Origin: Bacillota bacterium
GTDB lineage: Bacteria; Bacillota; Clostridia; Lachnospirales; Lachnospiraceae
Direction of reading: 5' to 3'
DNA: 64,000 bases
NCBI GenBank assembly: GCA_023390555.1
Contig: JAEWCQ010000033.1
Span: 1-64,000 of the forward strand
Positions 54,312 to 61,056 of this stretch are shown here, in pieces; positions within the stretch are counted from its first letter, which is position 1; every line of letters begins with the position of its first letter. The translations under genes were made by a program, and so were the position numbers. The notes beneath the pieces are model-generated. The model was not told the DNA's origin. It saw nothing but the letters and a program-made list of their open reading frames with translations, and searched no databases.

Positions 54312-56567
54312 ATGCAGCGAAACGAGATGAATGAAAAGATAGAGCGTCTGTTGTGTGAACTTACGCTGGAAGAAAAAATCAGTATGATTCATGGAGCAAG
54401 ATTATTTGAGACTTCCGGGGTGGAACGGCTCCATATTCCACCGTTAAAGATGTCGGATGGACCAATGGGAGTTCGACGAGAATTTCACCGTGCTGAGTGG
54501 ATACCGGTTGGAACACCTGTCGATTTTGTTACGTATTGTCCAAGTAACAGTGCGCTTGCAATGACCTGGAACAGGGAACTTGCTAAAAAAACAGGGCAGG
54601 TTCTGGGAGAAGAGGCACGAGGACGCGGAAAGGATGTGATTCTGGCTCCAGGAATCAATATCAAACGTCTGTCGGTCTGCGGCAGGAATTTTGAATATAT
54701 TAGTGAAGATCCATACCTGGTTTCACAGCTGGTAGTACCTCTGATTCAGGGGATTGAGACCGCAGATGTCGCAGCGTGTGTGAAACACTTTGCACTGAAT
54801 AATCAGGAAACAGAGCGGCTTTGGGTGAATGTGGAAGTTGACGAACGGGCATTGCGCGAGATTTACCTCCCGGGGTTCGAGGCAGCAGTCAAAGAAGCTG
54901 CTGTGAAGTCACTGATGGGTGCTTACAATTTGCTGCGTGGGGAACATTGCTGCCACAGTCAGTTTTTGCTTGGACAGATTCTCCGGACAGAATGGAATTA
55001 CGATGGAATGATCGTATCCGACTGGGGTGCTGTGCACGATACGAAAGAGGCAGCACTCAGCCCTCTGGATATCGAAATGTCTGTAACACCTGATTTTGAC
55101 GACTATCATATGGCGCATCCGCTGCTCAATGCCATAGAAAAAGGGGAAATCGCGCAGGCAGAAGTAGATAAGAAAATCCGAAATATTTTACGGCTGATGT
55201 TCCGGTTAAACATGATTGATGTGGTGCTGGAACTTTCCGGACAGAATCAAAATCAGATCTGTGCAGTTCCAGATCCAACACGGAAAAAAGGCAGTTACAA
55301 TACACCGGAGCATAGGAAGGCAGTCCTTGAGGCGGCGAGAGAGTCAATTGTATTATTAAAAAATGAAGAGAAAAGACTGCCGCTGCAGGAGCAGAAGGTA
55401 AGGAAGTTATTGGTCATCGGGCAGAATGCAGTTACACATCATGCTTTAGGCGGAGGAAGTGCGGAAATCAAGGCGCTGTATGAGATATCTCCGTTGCTTG
55501 GAATCACAGAGCTGCTGGGCGGAAATTGTGAGGTTTCCTATGTGCCGGGATATGATATACCGCCAAAAGAAGAGTCGGAAAGAAACTGGCAGGAGGACAG
55601 CCTGGAAGGCGGTAAGCCGAAAACAGATACGCAGCAGCAGGGTGGATGGAGAGACACGGAAGAACACGAGACAGATAACTCTAAAAGACTGCGGGAAGAG
55701 GCGGTTCGTCTGGCAGGACAATACGATGATGTTATCTTCATAGGAGGCCTGAATCATGATCAGGACACCGAGGAATTTGACAGAGAGAATATGACGCTTC
55801 CGTATGGACAGGACAGACTGATTGAGGAGCTTTTGAATGTAAACAAAGAGATGATTATTGTCATGATGGCGGGAAGCCCGGTTTCCATGACCAGATGGCT
55901 GGATAAGGCCAAAGCATTGGTGTGGATCAGCTATTGTGGAATGGAAGGTGGTACGGCACTCGCTGAAATCCTGTTTGGAAACGTGAATCCATCCGGTAAA
56001 TTGGCAGAGACACTGCCGGTTCGAATGGAGGAAACCAGCTTTCAGAGTCCATTGGAGTACCCTGGAACAGAATTGGATGCAGAAGAGGCAGAACGCATGC
56101 AGGCGAAGCTGACAGAAAGATACGAAGAGGGAATCTTTGTAGGATACCGGTATTACGAAAAGTATCAGATACCGGTGCAGTTTTGTTTTGGACATGGATT
56201 GTCTTATACGGATTTCCACTATCATCGTATGTCTTCGGAGTGGGAGGTCTCGGAAACGGGTGAAAAAGTACTCGTTGTGAAACTTCAGGTACAAAATGAA
56301 GGCAGCCGGGAAGGGAAAGAAATCATACAGCTCTATCTTGGAGAAAAGAATGTCTCGCAAGAAAATGCGGTTAAAGAACTGAAAGGATTTGAAAAAGTTC
56401 TTTTACAGCCAAAAGAACAAAAAGAAATTATATTTCGATTAAAGAAGAAAGATTTTATGCATTATGATCCCGTCATTGGCGGATGGTTGGCACAGGAAGG
56501 AACGTACGTGGTTCGTGTCGGACGTTCGTTGGTGGATATCCGGTGTGAGACAGAAGTTGTACTATAA
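54312..56567 (+). CDS. GH3 family beta-glycosidase
   Basis: 751 residues, three domains: TIM barrel (MSDGPMGVR, VKHFALNNQETER, nucleophile Asp in MIVSDWGAVHD), alpha/beta sandwich (GGGSAEIK) and a C-terminal fibronectin-like domain (GKEIIQLYLGEKN). No signal peptide. Beta-glucosidase or beta-xylosidase activity is likely; with the alpha-xylosidase it would finish xyloglucan-type or glycoside-derived oligomers. An acidic, Gln-rich insertion lies near residues 425-450. Start ATG 54312 with AAGGTGAG; ATG 54285 is in frame without a site. Confidence 0.92.
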   Translation: MQRNEMNEKIERLLCELTLEEKISMIHGARLFETSGVERLHIPPLKMSDGPMGVRREFHRAEWIPVGTPVDFVTYCPSNSALAMTWNRELAKKTGQVLGEEARGRGKDVILAPGINIKRLSVCGRNFEYISEDPYLVSQLVVPLIQGIETADVAACVKHFALNNQETERLWVNVEVDERALREIYLPGFEAAVKEAAVKSLMGAYNLLRGEHCCHSQFLLGQILRTEWNYDGMIVSDWGAVHDTKEAALSPLDIEMSVTPDFDDYHMAHPLLNAIEKGEIAQAEVDKKIRNILRLMFRLNMIDVVLELSGQNQNQICAVPDPTRKKGSYNTPEHRKAVLEAARESIVLLKNEEKRLPLQEQKVRKLLVIGQNAVTHHALGGGSAEIKALYEISPLLGITELLGGNCEVSYVPGYDIPPKEESERNWQEDSLEGGKPKTDTQQQGGWRDTEEHETDNSKRLREEAVRLAGQYDDVIFIGGLNHDQDTEEFDRENMTLPYGQDRLIEELLNVNKEMIIVMMAGSPVSMTRWLDKAKALVWISYCGMEGGTALAEILFGNVNPSGKLAETLPVRMEETSFQSPLEYPGTELDAEEAERMQAKLTERYEEGIFVGYRYYEKYQIPVQFCFGHGLSYTDFHYHRMSSEWEVSETGEKVLVVKLQVQNEGSREGKEIIQLYLGEKNVSQENAVKELKGFEKVLLQPKEQKEIIFRLKKKDFMHYDPVIGGWLAQEGTYVVRVGRSLVDIRCETEVVL

Positions 56568-56610
56568 AACAGAATCTGTGCTATAAAAAGCCGAACCTGT
56601 ACTACAAAAG
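56558..56610 (+). repeat. Three imperfect 13-bp direct repeats over the GH3 stop codon
   Basis: TGTACTATAAAAC (56558), TGTGCTATAAAAA (56577) and TGTACTACAAAAG (56598) are spaced 19 and 21 nt. The first contains the GH3 stop. Each is preceded by a GAA-containing hexamer, so the unit may be about 20 nt that was duplicated locally. Confidence 0.55.
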
Positions 56611-56633
56611 AAAAACAAAATGGATATTAGTGT

Positions 56634-57047
56634 TTACAAATATGCTTCGTATATGTTTGTGATGTCCTGAAGTAGATCGCTATCGAAGGAATAAATGATA
56701 TTGTTTATTCCAAGTATGTTGGACGTCAAATGAAATTGTATTGTGGAATCGCCGGTAATTATCTCTATCGTTAGACCGCCATCGATGTCACTTTCCTGTT
56801 TGGATGTTTGCGTCAAAGACAACGAGCTTAATAAATGATATAGTTTATCGATATCCTCCCTGTTATCTATTTTTATGCCGGTATCGTTTGGATAAATCAT
56901 GATTTCGGTTGTCTTTTCCTGTATCTGCGAGGTGAATATTGTGGATGAGGATATCGTAGCGTCCGGTTTTGAATGACCCAAAGTGCATCCGGTGACAGCG
57001 CAGGTAAAGAATAGCAGTACAAATAAGATCCATTTTTTTTCGTTCAA
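56634..57047 (-). CDS. Small hypothetical lipoprotein
   Basis: 137 residues. Signal peptide ending in lipobox AVTGC (Cys 21), then a Ser/Thr-rich stretch and one domain with IKIDNREDIDKLYHLLSSL and LTIEIITGDSTIQFHL, suggestive of a small alpha/beta fold found in Clostridial secreted proteins. Start is TTG 57047 with GGAGG 8 nt upstream. Convergent with the GH3 gene. Function unknown. Confidence 0.75.
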   Translation of the reverse strand: MNEKKWILFVLLFFTCAVTGCTLGHSKPDATISSSTIFTSQIQEKTTEIMIYPNDTGIKIDNREDIDKLYHLLSSLSLTQTSKQESDIDGGLTIEIITGDSTIQFHLTSNILGINNIIYSFDSDLLQDITNIYEAYL

Positions 57048-57141
57048 TCTGCGTTCCTCCAGACAGATAGATTTTAATCTTTATTGAAGCGTAAGCGGAT
57101 TGTTATTCGCTTATTTTAACTGAATAGGGATAGAAATCATG

Positions 57142-57170
57142 TTTACAAACACCACGAAGGGTGTTATATT
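57142..57170 (+). promoter_or_regulatory. Promoter of the candidate antitoxin RNA
   Basis: TTTACA (57142-57147), 17-bp spacer, TATATT (57165-57170). A start near 57177 gives an RNA of about 90 nt ending at the hairpin at 57222-57264. Confidence 0.75.
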
Positions 57171-57176
57171 AGAGTT

Positions 57177-57265
57177 AGAAAAGGAACAATCGCCCATAGG
57201 GGGATTGACCAGTTTAGATTAGAAATTCCACCCGTTACCGGTCAAAGTATTAGGGTGGTTTTTCT
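57177..57265 (+). ncRNA. Candidate antitoxin RNA of a type I toxin-antitoxin element
   Basis: No reading frame of note lies between the promoter and the terminator. Predicted structure: hairpin CAATCGCCC/GGGGGATTG (57188-57207), then terminator GAAATTCCACCC (57222-57233) with GGGTGGTTTTTC (57253-57264). The toxin gene is convergent and its stop is only 9 bases beyond, so the 3' ends of the two RNAs overlap at a hairpin usable from both sides. This is the TxpA/RatA-like layout. Pairing through that shared 3' region is the likely control. Confidence 0.65.
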
Positions 57266-57273
57266 ATGTATGG

Positions 57274-57363
57274 CTACTTACAAAATGTAAAAACGAATGT
57301 AAGCAGTGCCAAAAGGAAAAGACCAAAGGTCATTAAATCCTTGAAATCAAAACGATTTTTCAT
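57274..57363 (-). CDS. Holin-like type I toxin peptide, 29 residues
   Basis: The peptide starts MKNRFDFKDLMTF and has one hydrophobic helix FGLFLLALLTFVFTF with a C-terminal Cys-Lys. The FGLFLLALLT core is the signature of the short putative holin-like toxins of Bacillota type I systems, which damage the membrane when over-produced. Ribosome site GGGGGTG lies 7-8 nt before the ATG; an in-frame ATG two codons earlier is too close. The convergent RNA at 57177 is the proposed antitoxin. Confidence 0.8.
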   Translation of the reverse strand: MKNRFDFKDLMTFGLFLLALLTFVFTFCK

Positions 57364-57429
57364 AGGCATCACCCCCATTCTATAAGAATGAGGTCAACAC
57401 ACCCTGCAACACGATTGTTCCTTAGGATC

Positions 57430-57458
57430 ATCTTAGCAGATTCGTTTGACTGTTACAA
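57430..57458 (-). promoter_or_regulatory. Candidate promoter of the toxin gene
   Basis: Minus strand TTGTAA (57458-57453), 17-bp spacer, TAAGAT (57435-57430); start near 57423. The RNA would begin AAGGAACAATCG (57423-57412), the same 12 nt found at the start of the antitoxin RNA (57181-57192). Confidence 0.55.
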
Positions 57459-57518
57459 CTTGTAATCTGTTGAGCTTCAAGCAAAATGGTTATAAAAAAT
57501 AGATATTCGGTAAGTATT

Positions 57519-57583
57519 AAAGTGTAATGTGATTATTTGCCTGACAAGTCAATGTTGGGGAAAATAAATGCATTACACTTTTT
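57519..57583. repeat. Short inverted-repeat element or isolated hairpin
   Basis: AAAGTGTAATG (57519-57529) and CATTACACTTT (57571-57581) are perfect 11-bp inverted arms around 41 nt, with T5 at the right end. It encodes no gene. It may be a free-standing terminator or a small mobile inverted repeat. The rest of 57424-57636 is AT-rich and shows nothing else. Confidence 0.5.
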
Positions 57584-57636
57584 AATTTACATAAATTGAA
57601 TCTCACCTTGTACTCTGTTGTGACGTTATGTATTAA

Positions 57637-57682
57637 TGCATCAAGGCGACAGGGTTTAACCTGTGACCTTCTGCATCTGGAA
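57637..57682 (-). pseudogene. Degenerate tRNA 3'-half remnant
   Basis: Read on the minus strand, this stretch has GCAG-AAGGTC (anticodon stem end and variable loop), a T-arm-like ACAGG/CCTGT with a six-base loop, and TGTCGCCTTGAT. It resembles the 3' half of the intact tRNA-Pro at 58961. The T-loop lacks the expected TTC and has lost a base, and no 5' half is found, so it is not functional. Such remnants often mark old integration sites. Confidence 0.45.
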
Positions 57683-57880
57683 CGGGGACATAGAATTGGT
57701 CATGAGAAGCCGGTGTTTCTAGAGCGCCAAAGCGCCCTGAAGCCTGTAAAAGCAAAGGAATTTTTCAAACCAATGGATGTAATTCTGATCATCATTTGTT
57801 TATGTTAGCAAAATCTTTCTGAAATTGAATAAATAAAGTATATTAAAATACAATAAAGTTAAACAAATAGAAAAAATAAA

Positions 57881-57909
57881 TTGACTAATATGATATTTTG
57901 ATATATATT
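57881..57909 (+). promoter_or_regulatory. Promoter of the alpha/beta hydrolase gene
   Basis: TTGACT (57881-57886), 17-bp spacer, TATATT (57904-57909). The leader is about 60 nt and ends with AAGGAGG before ATG 57979. Confidence 0.75.
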
Positions 57910-57978
57910 GATGCTGTGAAGGAGAACTTGTTAATGAGATATTATCAATTCTAATATTGCCAGATAAGGAGGATTCAG

Positions 57979-58818
57979 ATGAAGTTAAATCATGAAATAT
58001 ATAAATCGAATGATGCAAAACATGAAATTATTTGTATGTATGACGAATTTGTTAAAAAATATGAATTTGTAAGAAGCATTCTAATTAAAACCTTTCGAGG
58101 GCAAACTCACGTATTGGTATGCGGAGAGGAAAAAAATCCGCCATTGATCCTGCTCCATGGTTCCGGGATGAATTCTTCCATGTGGCTTGGAGGACTTCAG
58201 GAATACGCAAAATATTTTCGAGTGTATGCGATCGATATACCAGGAGAGCCAGGAAAGAGCTTTCCCACTCAAATGTCACTTGCCGATACTTCTTATGCAG
58301 ACTGGTTACATGAAGTGCTGACAAAATTAAATGTCAGAAAAGCGAATGTTGTCGGAATATCACTAGGTGGATGGATGGCTCTGAATTTTGCAATCAAATA
58401 TCCAGAAGATGTAAATAGACTTGTTCTTATATCGCCTTCCGGAATTGGAAAGCAAAAAGTATCTTTTCTATTCTATGCCATACTCTATGGGTTGATGGGG
58501 GAGAAAGGAGTAGAAAAACTAATAAGCAAGATAAATGGAGGAAAACAACTCCTTCCCAATATGTTACGTTATCAAAAGTGCATTCGCAATGGATTCCAAT
58601 ATAGAACAGGAAAAATACCGATATTTCGCGATGAAGAGATCCAGAATCTGGCAGTACCCTGTAGTGTTATCGTTGGAGAAAAGGATATCATGCTTTCTTC
58701 GCATGACACGATTCAGAGAATGAAAAAACTGCTGCCTGCAGCACAAATGAACTGTCTGGAAGGAGAAGGACATGCACTTGTAAATGTCACGAAGGAAGTG
58801 TGTACTTTTCTGCTTTAA
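57979..58818 (+). CDS. Alpha/beta hydrolase
   Basis: 279 residues. Oxyanion strand LILLHGSGMNSSMW, nucleophile elbow VGISLGGWMAL (Ser in GxSxG), Asp in VIVGEKDIML and His in LEGEGHALVN complete the triad. Resembles small carboxylesterase or lactonase members; substrate unknown. It is more AT-rich, to the eye, than the sugar genes and stands alone between a tRNA remnant and tRNA-Pro, so it may have been acquired. Confidence 0.9.
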   Translation: MKLNHEIYKSNDAKHEIICMYDEFVKKYEFVRSILIKTFRGQTHVLVCGEEKNPPLILLHGSGMNSSMWLGGLQEYAKYFRVYAIDIPGEPGKSFPTQMSLADTSYADWLHEVLTKLNVRKANVVGISLGGWMALNFAIKYPEDVNRLVLISPSGIGKQKVSFLFYAILYGLMGEKGVEKLISKINGGKQLLPNMLRYQKCIRNGFQYRTGKIPIFRDEEIQNLAVPCSVIVGEKDIMLSSHDTIQRMKKLLPAAQMNCLEGEGHALVNVTKEVCTFLL

Positions 58819-58907
58819 AACAGTAAAGGTCAGGAGGCTTCGAATGGAAATCACACTTCGTAAGCTCAGACACTGCGGTGCTTCTATAGCTGCTAAAAAT
58901 AAAATAC

Positions 58908-58944
58908 AAAAAAACCGGAATCCCTTATAAATAAAGGATTCCGG
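58908..58944 (-). terminator. Intrinsic terminator downstream of tRNA-Pro
   Basis: On the minus strand CCGGAATCC pairs with GGATTCCGG (58915-58944) and runs into seven U (58914-58908). It lies 16 nt past the tRNA 3' end. Confidence 0.9.
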
Positions 58945-58960
58945 CGCCCCTGCCAAGGAA

Positions 58961-59034
58961 TCGATGCGACAAGATTTGAACTTGCGACCTCTGCGTCCCG
59001 AACGCAGCGCTCTACCAAGCTGAGCCACGCATCG
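58961..59034 (-). tRNA. tRNA-Pro (anticodon CGG)
   Basis: 74 nt cloverleaf. Acceptor stem CGATGCG/CGCATCG with discriminator A; D-arm GCTCAGCTTGGTAGAGC; anticodon stem CTGCG/CGCAG with loop TTCGGGA, giving CGG; T-arm GCAAG TTCAAAT CTTGT. CCA is not encoded. It reads codon CCG. No protein gene in this stretch is credible. Confidence 0.95.
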
Positions 59035-59125
59035 AAAAAGAATAAATCAAATCGTGCTCAACTATACTAGCATAAATAAATTATTTTGTCCATAGTTTTT
59101 TAAAATATTTATTTATATATATGAT

Positions 59126-59971
59126 TTATACAACTTCATAGCCCAGAAGAATGCCGTGCCTCTCCGCATAATAGCTGCAAAGTCCACCAGTCGTAAGGAT
59201 TGTAATATCCGGATCTTCAAAAGCTTCTGAAATCTTTTGCTTCAAGATCAGGGCCCCGGTACGGTTGTCACAGTGACTGATGATTACTTTGCCATTAGAA
59301 TAGCCATTCTGAATCATTTCTTTTAAGATGCAGGCATAAGAGCGTTTGGAACCATGACATTTGTGGAGGATATCCAGAGTTCCTGCACTGTCCGCGCAGC
59401 CAACAATATGAATATTTAAGACATCTGCAACTTTAGCGAGGACCTTGTTCAAACGTCCGTTCTTCACCAGATTATCCAGACTCTCAAGTTTAAAAAGAAG
59501 TCTGGTTTTTTGTTGATATTCCTGAATTCTTTCGCAGATGGAATGAAAATCCAATTTACTTTTGAGATATTCATTTAGCTTCTGAATCAGCAGGACCAGT
59601 TCGGGGCCGGTGGAAAGACTGTCAATCAGACAAATTTTTTTGTCCGGAGTTTCCGTTAGGACCATGTCACGGGCAGCAACGGCGCTGTTGTAGCTCCCGG
59701 ACAAAGCACTTGTAATTGTCAGAGCATAGACCTCATCTGCGCGCCGAAACTGTTTCGCCCACTCTTCCGGGCTTGGGCATGCGGAAGAAGAAGGACCTTG
59801 AGAGGCATACAGTTCTTCCAGCATTTCCAGGGGATTGAGACTGGAATCATCTACATATTCCCTTTCGCCTACAAGGACCTTGAGCGGTGCATAAGAGAAA
59901 ACGGTGTCGTCTGCAAGATGTTCCATTTCGTGAATATCACAGCTGGAATCAGATACAATGATGTGTTTCAT
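59126..59971 (-). CDS. DegV family fatty-acid-binding protein
   Basis: 281 residues. The DegV opening IIVSDSSCDI, then SSACPSPEEW, LTITSALSGSYNSA (Ser-rich lipid headgroup site), SLSTGPELVLL and LESLDNLVKNGRLNK are all present. Family members bind fatty acids and in some bacteria (FakB) present them to a fatty acid kinase. Monocistronic, with CTAGGAGG ribosome site. Confidence 0.93.
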   Translation of the reverse strand: MKHIIVSDSSCDIHEMEHLADDTVFSYAPLKVLVGEREYVDDSSLNPLEMLEELYASQGPSSSACPSPEEWAKQFRRADEVYALTITSALSGSYNSAVAARDMVLTETPDKKICLIDSLSTGPELVLLIQKLNEYLKSKLDFHSICERIQEYQQKTRLLFKLESLDNLVKNGRLNKVLAKVADVLNIHIVGCADSAGTLDILHKCHGSKRSYACILKEMIQNGYSNGKVIISHCDNRTGALILKQKISEAFEDPDITILTTGGLCSYYAERHGILLGYEVV

Positions 59972-60020
59972 AAAACCTCCTAGTATTATACGAATGATGT
60001 TTAACGTAGTATTTAAAACT

Positions 60021-60049
60021 ATATTATAAGATAATTAAAACAATGTCAA
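60021..60049 (-). promoter_or_regulatory. Promoter of the degV-type gene
   Basis: Minus strand TTGACA (60049-60044), 17-bp spacer, TAATAT (60026-60021); TATAAT at 15 bp is an overlapping alternative. It lies downstream of the hairpin at 60066-60089, so degV does not depend on the RNA proposed there. Confidence 0.7.
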
Positions 60050-60058
60050 GAATGAAAT

Positions 60059-60175
60059 AAAAAAAGGAAAAGCAGATAGGTGCTTTTCCGAAATATGTAA
60101 ACCTGGATAACCAGGAGAGTTGTTTGGCGGAACTGACAGAATAGCGAAAGTGCATTCACGACTCAACAGCTCCTT
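60059..60175 (-). ncRNA. Candidate structured small RNA with terminator
   Basis: Minus strand only: GGAAAAGCA pairs with TGCTTTTCC (60066-60089) and is followed by seven U, an intrinsic terminator with no gene feeding it. Upstream on the same strand are hairpin CCTGG-TTAT-CCAGG and a longer-range pairing of AGGAGCTGTTG with CAACTCTCCT. No convincing protein is encoded. A TATTAT -10 with a poorly spaced TGGACA -35 is the only promoter candidate. The remaining 60191-60357 is AT-rich with nothing recognised. Confidence 0.4.
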
Positions 60176-60357
60176 TTGATAATACAATCATAACGGATAA
60201 ATGTGTCCAGAATTTGACAGGGATATGAAGAATACATAAAGAAATTTTGGAAAATAATAAAGGTCATACAAAACGTTCCTGTGTAACGGCAGATAAAACA
60301 TTCTTATATCTGACTATATTCTGATAACTATGAAGAAAATCTAAAAAATATATAAAA

Positions 60358-60400
60358 TTAGCACTCGACTATTGACAGTGCTAATAATCGGTGCTATAAC
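60358..60400 (+). promoter_or_regulatory. CIRCE operator overlapping the hsp20 promoter
   Basis: TTAGCACTC (60358-60366), 9 nt, CAGTGCTAA (60376-60384): the HrcA-binding CIRCE element with one mismatch. Promoter TTGACA (60372-60377), 17-bp spacer, TATAAC (60395-60400) starts inside the operator, so bound HrcA would block transcription. Confidence 0.92.
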
Positions 60401-60474
60401 AGGAATCACAGGAAGGAACAAAGAGGTTCCGAATATTAACATAGATGTCTCAATAAAAAAAGGAGGAATGACAT

Positions 60475-60921
60475 ATGTTAGTACCAAGTATTTTTTCAAA
60501 AAATTTTGTAGATGACTTATTTGATGATGTGTTTCCATTTGGAAGAAACATGAATTACAGATTTCAGCAGGCCGATGCCGCAGTTATGAATGCAGATGTT
60601 CAGGAATTTGATGATAAATATCAGCTTGATCTGGAGCTGCCAGGTATGAAAAAAGAGGATATTCAGGCGGAATTGAAAGATGGATATCTGATTATCAATG
60701 CAAAGCGTGCAAACAGCAGCGAAGAAAAGGATGACAAGGGCAGATATATCCGCAAAGAGCGTTACTACGGTTCCTACCAGAGAAGTTTTTATGTCGGAGA
60801 TGCGGTAACGCAGGACGATATTAAGGCATCCTTTGAAAACGGAATACTGAAGCTGGAAGTACCGAAAAAAGAAGTGAAACCGGAAGTGAAAGAGAAACAA
60901 TATATTGCAATTGACGGTTGA
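60475..60921 (+). CDS. Hsp20/alpha-crystallin small heat-shock protein
   Basis: 148 residues. Alpha-crystallin domain from about residue 38: YQLDLELPGMKKEDIQAEL, GRYIRKERYYGSYQRSFYV and the conserved ASFENGILKLEVPK with the C-terminal I/V-x-I-type tail (YIAI). An ATP-independent holdase that keeps unfolded proteins soluble. Controlled by the CIRCE element 90 bp upstream, GGAGG ribosome site, own terminator: a stand-alone heat-shock gene. Confidence 0.96.
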   Translation: MLVPSIFSKNFVDDLFDDVFPFGRNMNYRFQQADAAVMNADVQEFDDKYQLDLELPGMKKEDIQAELKDGYLIINAKRANSSEEKDDKGRYIRKERYYGSYQRSFYVGDAVTQDDIKASFENGILKLEVPKKEVKPEVKEKQYIAIDG

Positions 60922-60933
60922 TGAAATAAACGG

Positions 60934-60964
60934 AAAAGCCGGGGCAAAAGCTCCGGCTTTTTAC
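60934..60964 (+). terminator. Intrinsic terminator after hsp20
   Basis: AAAAGCCGGGGC pairs with GCTCCGGCTTTTT around AAAA; ends in a T run. Confidence 0.9.
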
Positions 60965-60986
60965 GTGAATATTACATACAAATAAC

Positions 60987-61015
60987 AAGACAAAAGTTGG
61001 AAAAAGTATTATAAT
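60987..61015 (+). promoter_or_regulatory. Promoter of the chemoreceptor gene at 61057
   Basis: AAGACA (60987-60992), 17-bp spacer, TATAAT (61010-61015). No flagellar sigma-28 motif was seen. Confidence 0.5.
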
Positions 61016-61056
61016 AAGGTCAAAACTGCGTGAAAAAAGGGAAAGGAAACAATACT

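Noticed and set aside
57596..57808. 70-residue open frame on the plus strand
   Set aside because: No ribosome site, no recognisable domain, and it runs through the tRNA-like remnant; composition looks random.
58844..58930. 28-codon frame with AGGAGG 6 nt before ATG
   Set aside because: It runs into the tRNA terminator and encodes no known motif; perhaps the start of a lost gene, but too short to call.
58564..59028. 154-residue minus-strand frame beginning MAQLGRALRSG
   Set aside because: Its first 25 codons are the tRNA-Pro gene and the rest is antisense to the hydrolase; a classic tRNA shadow.
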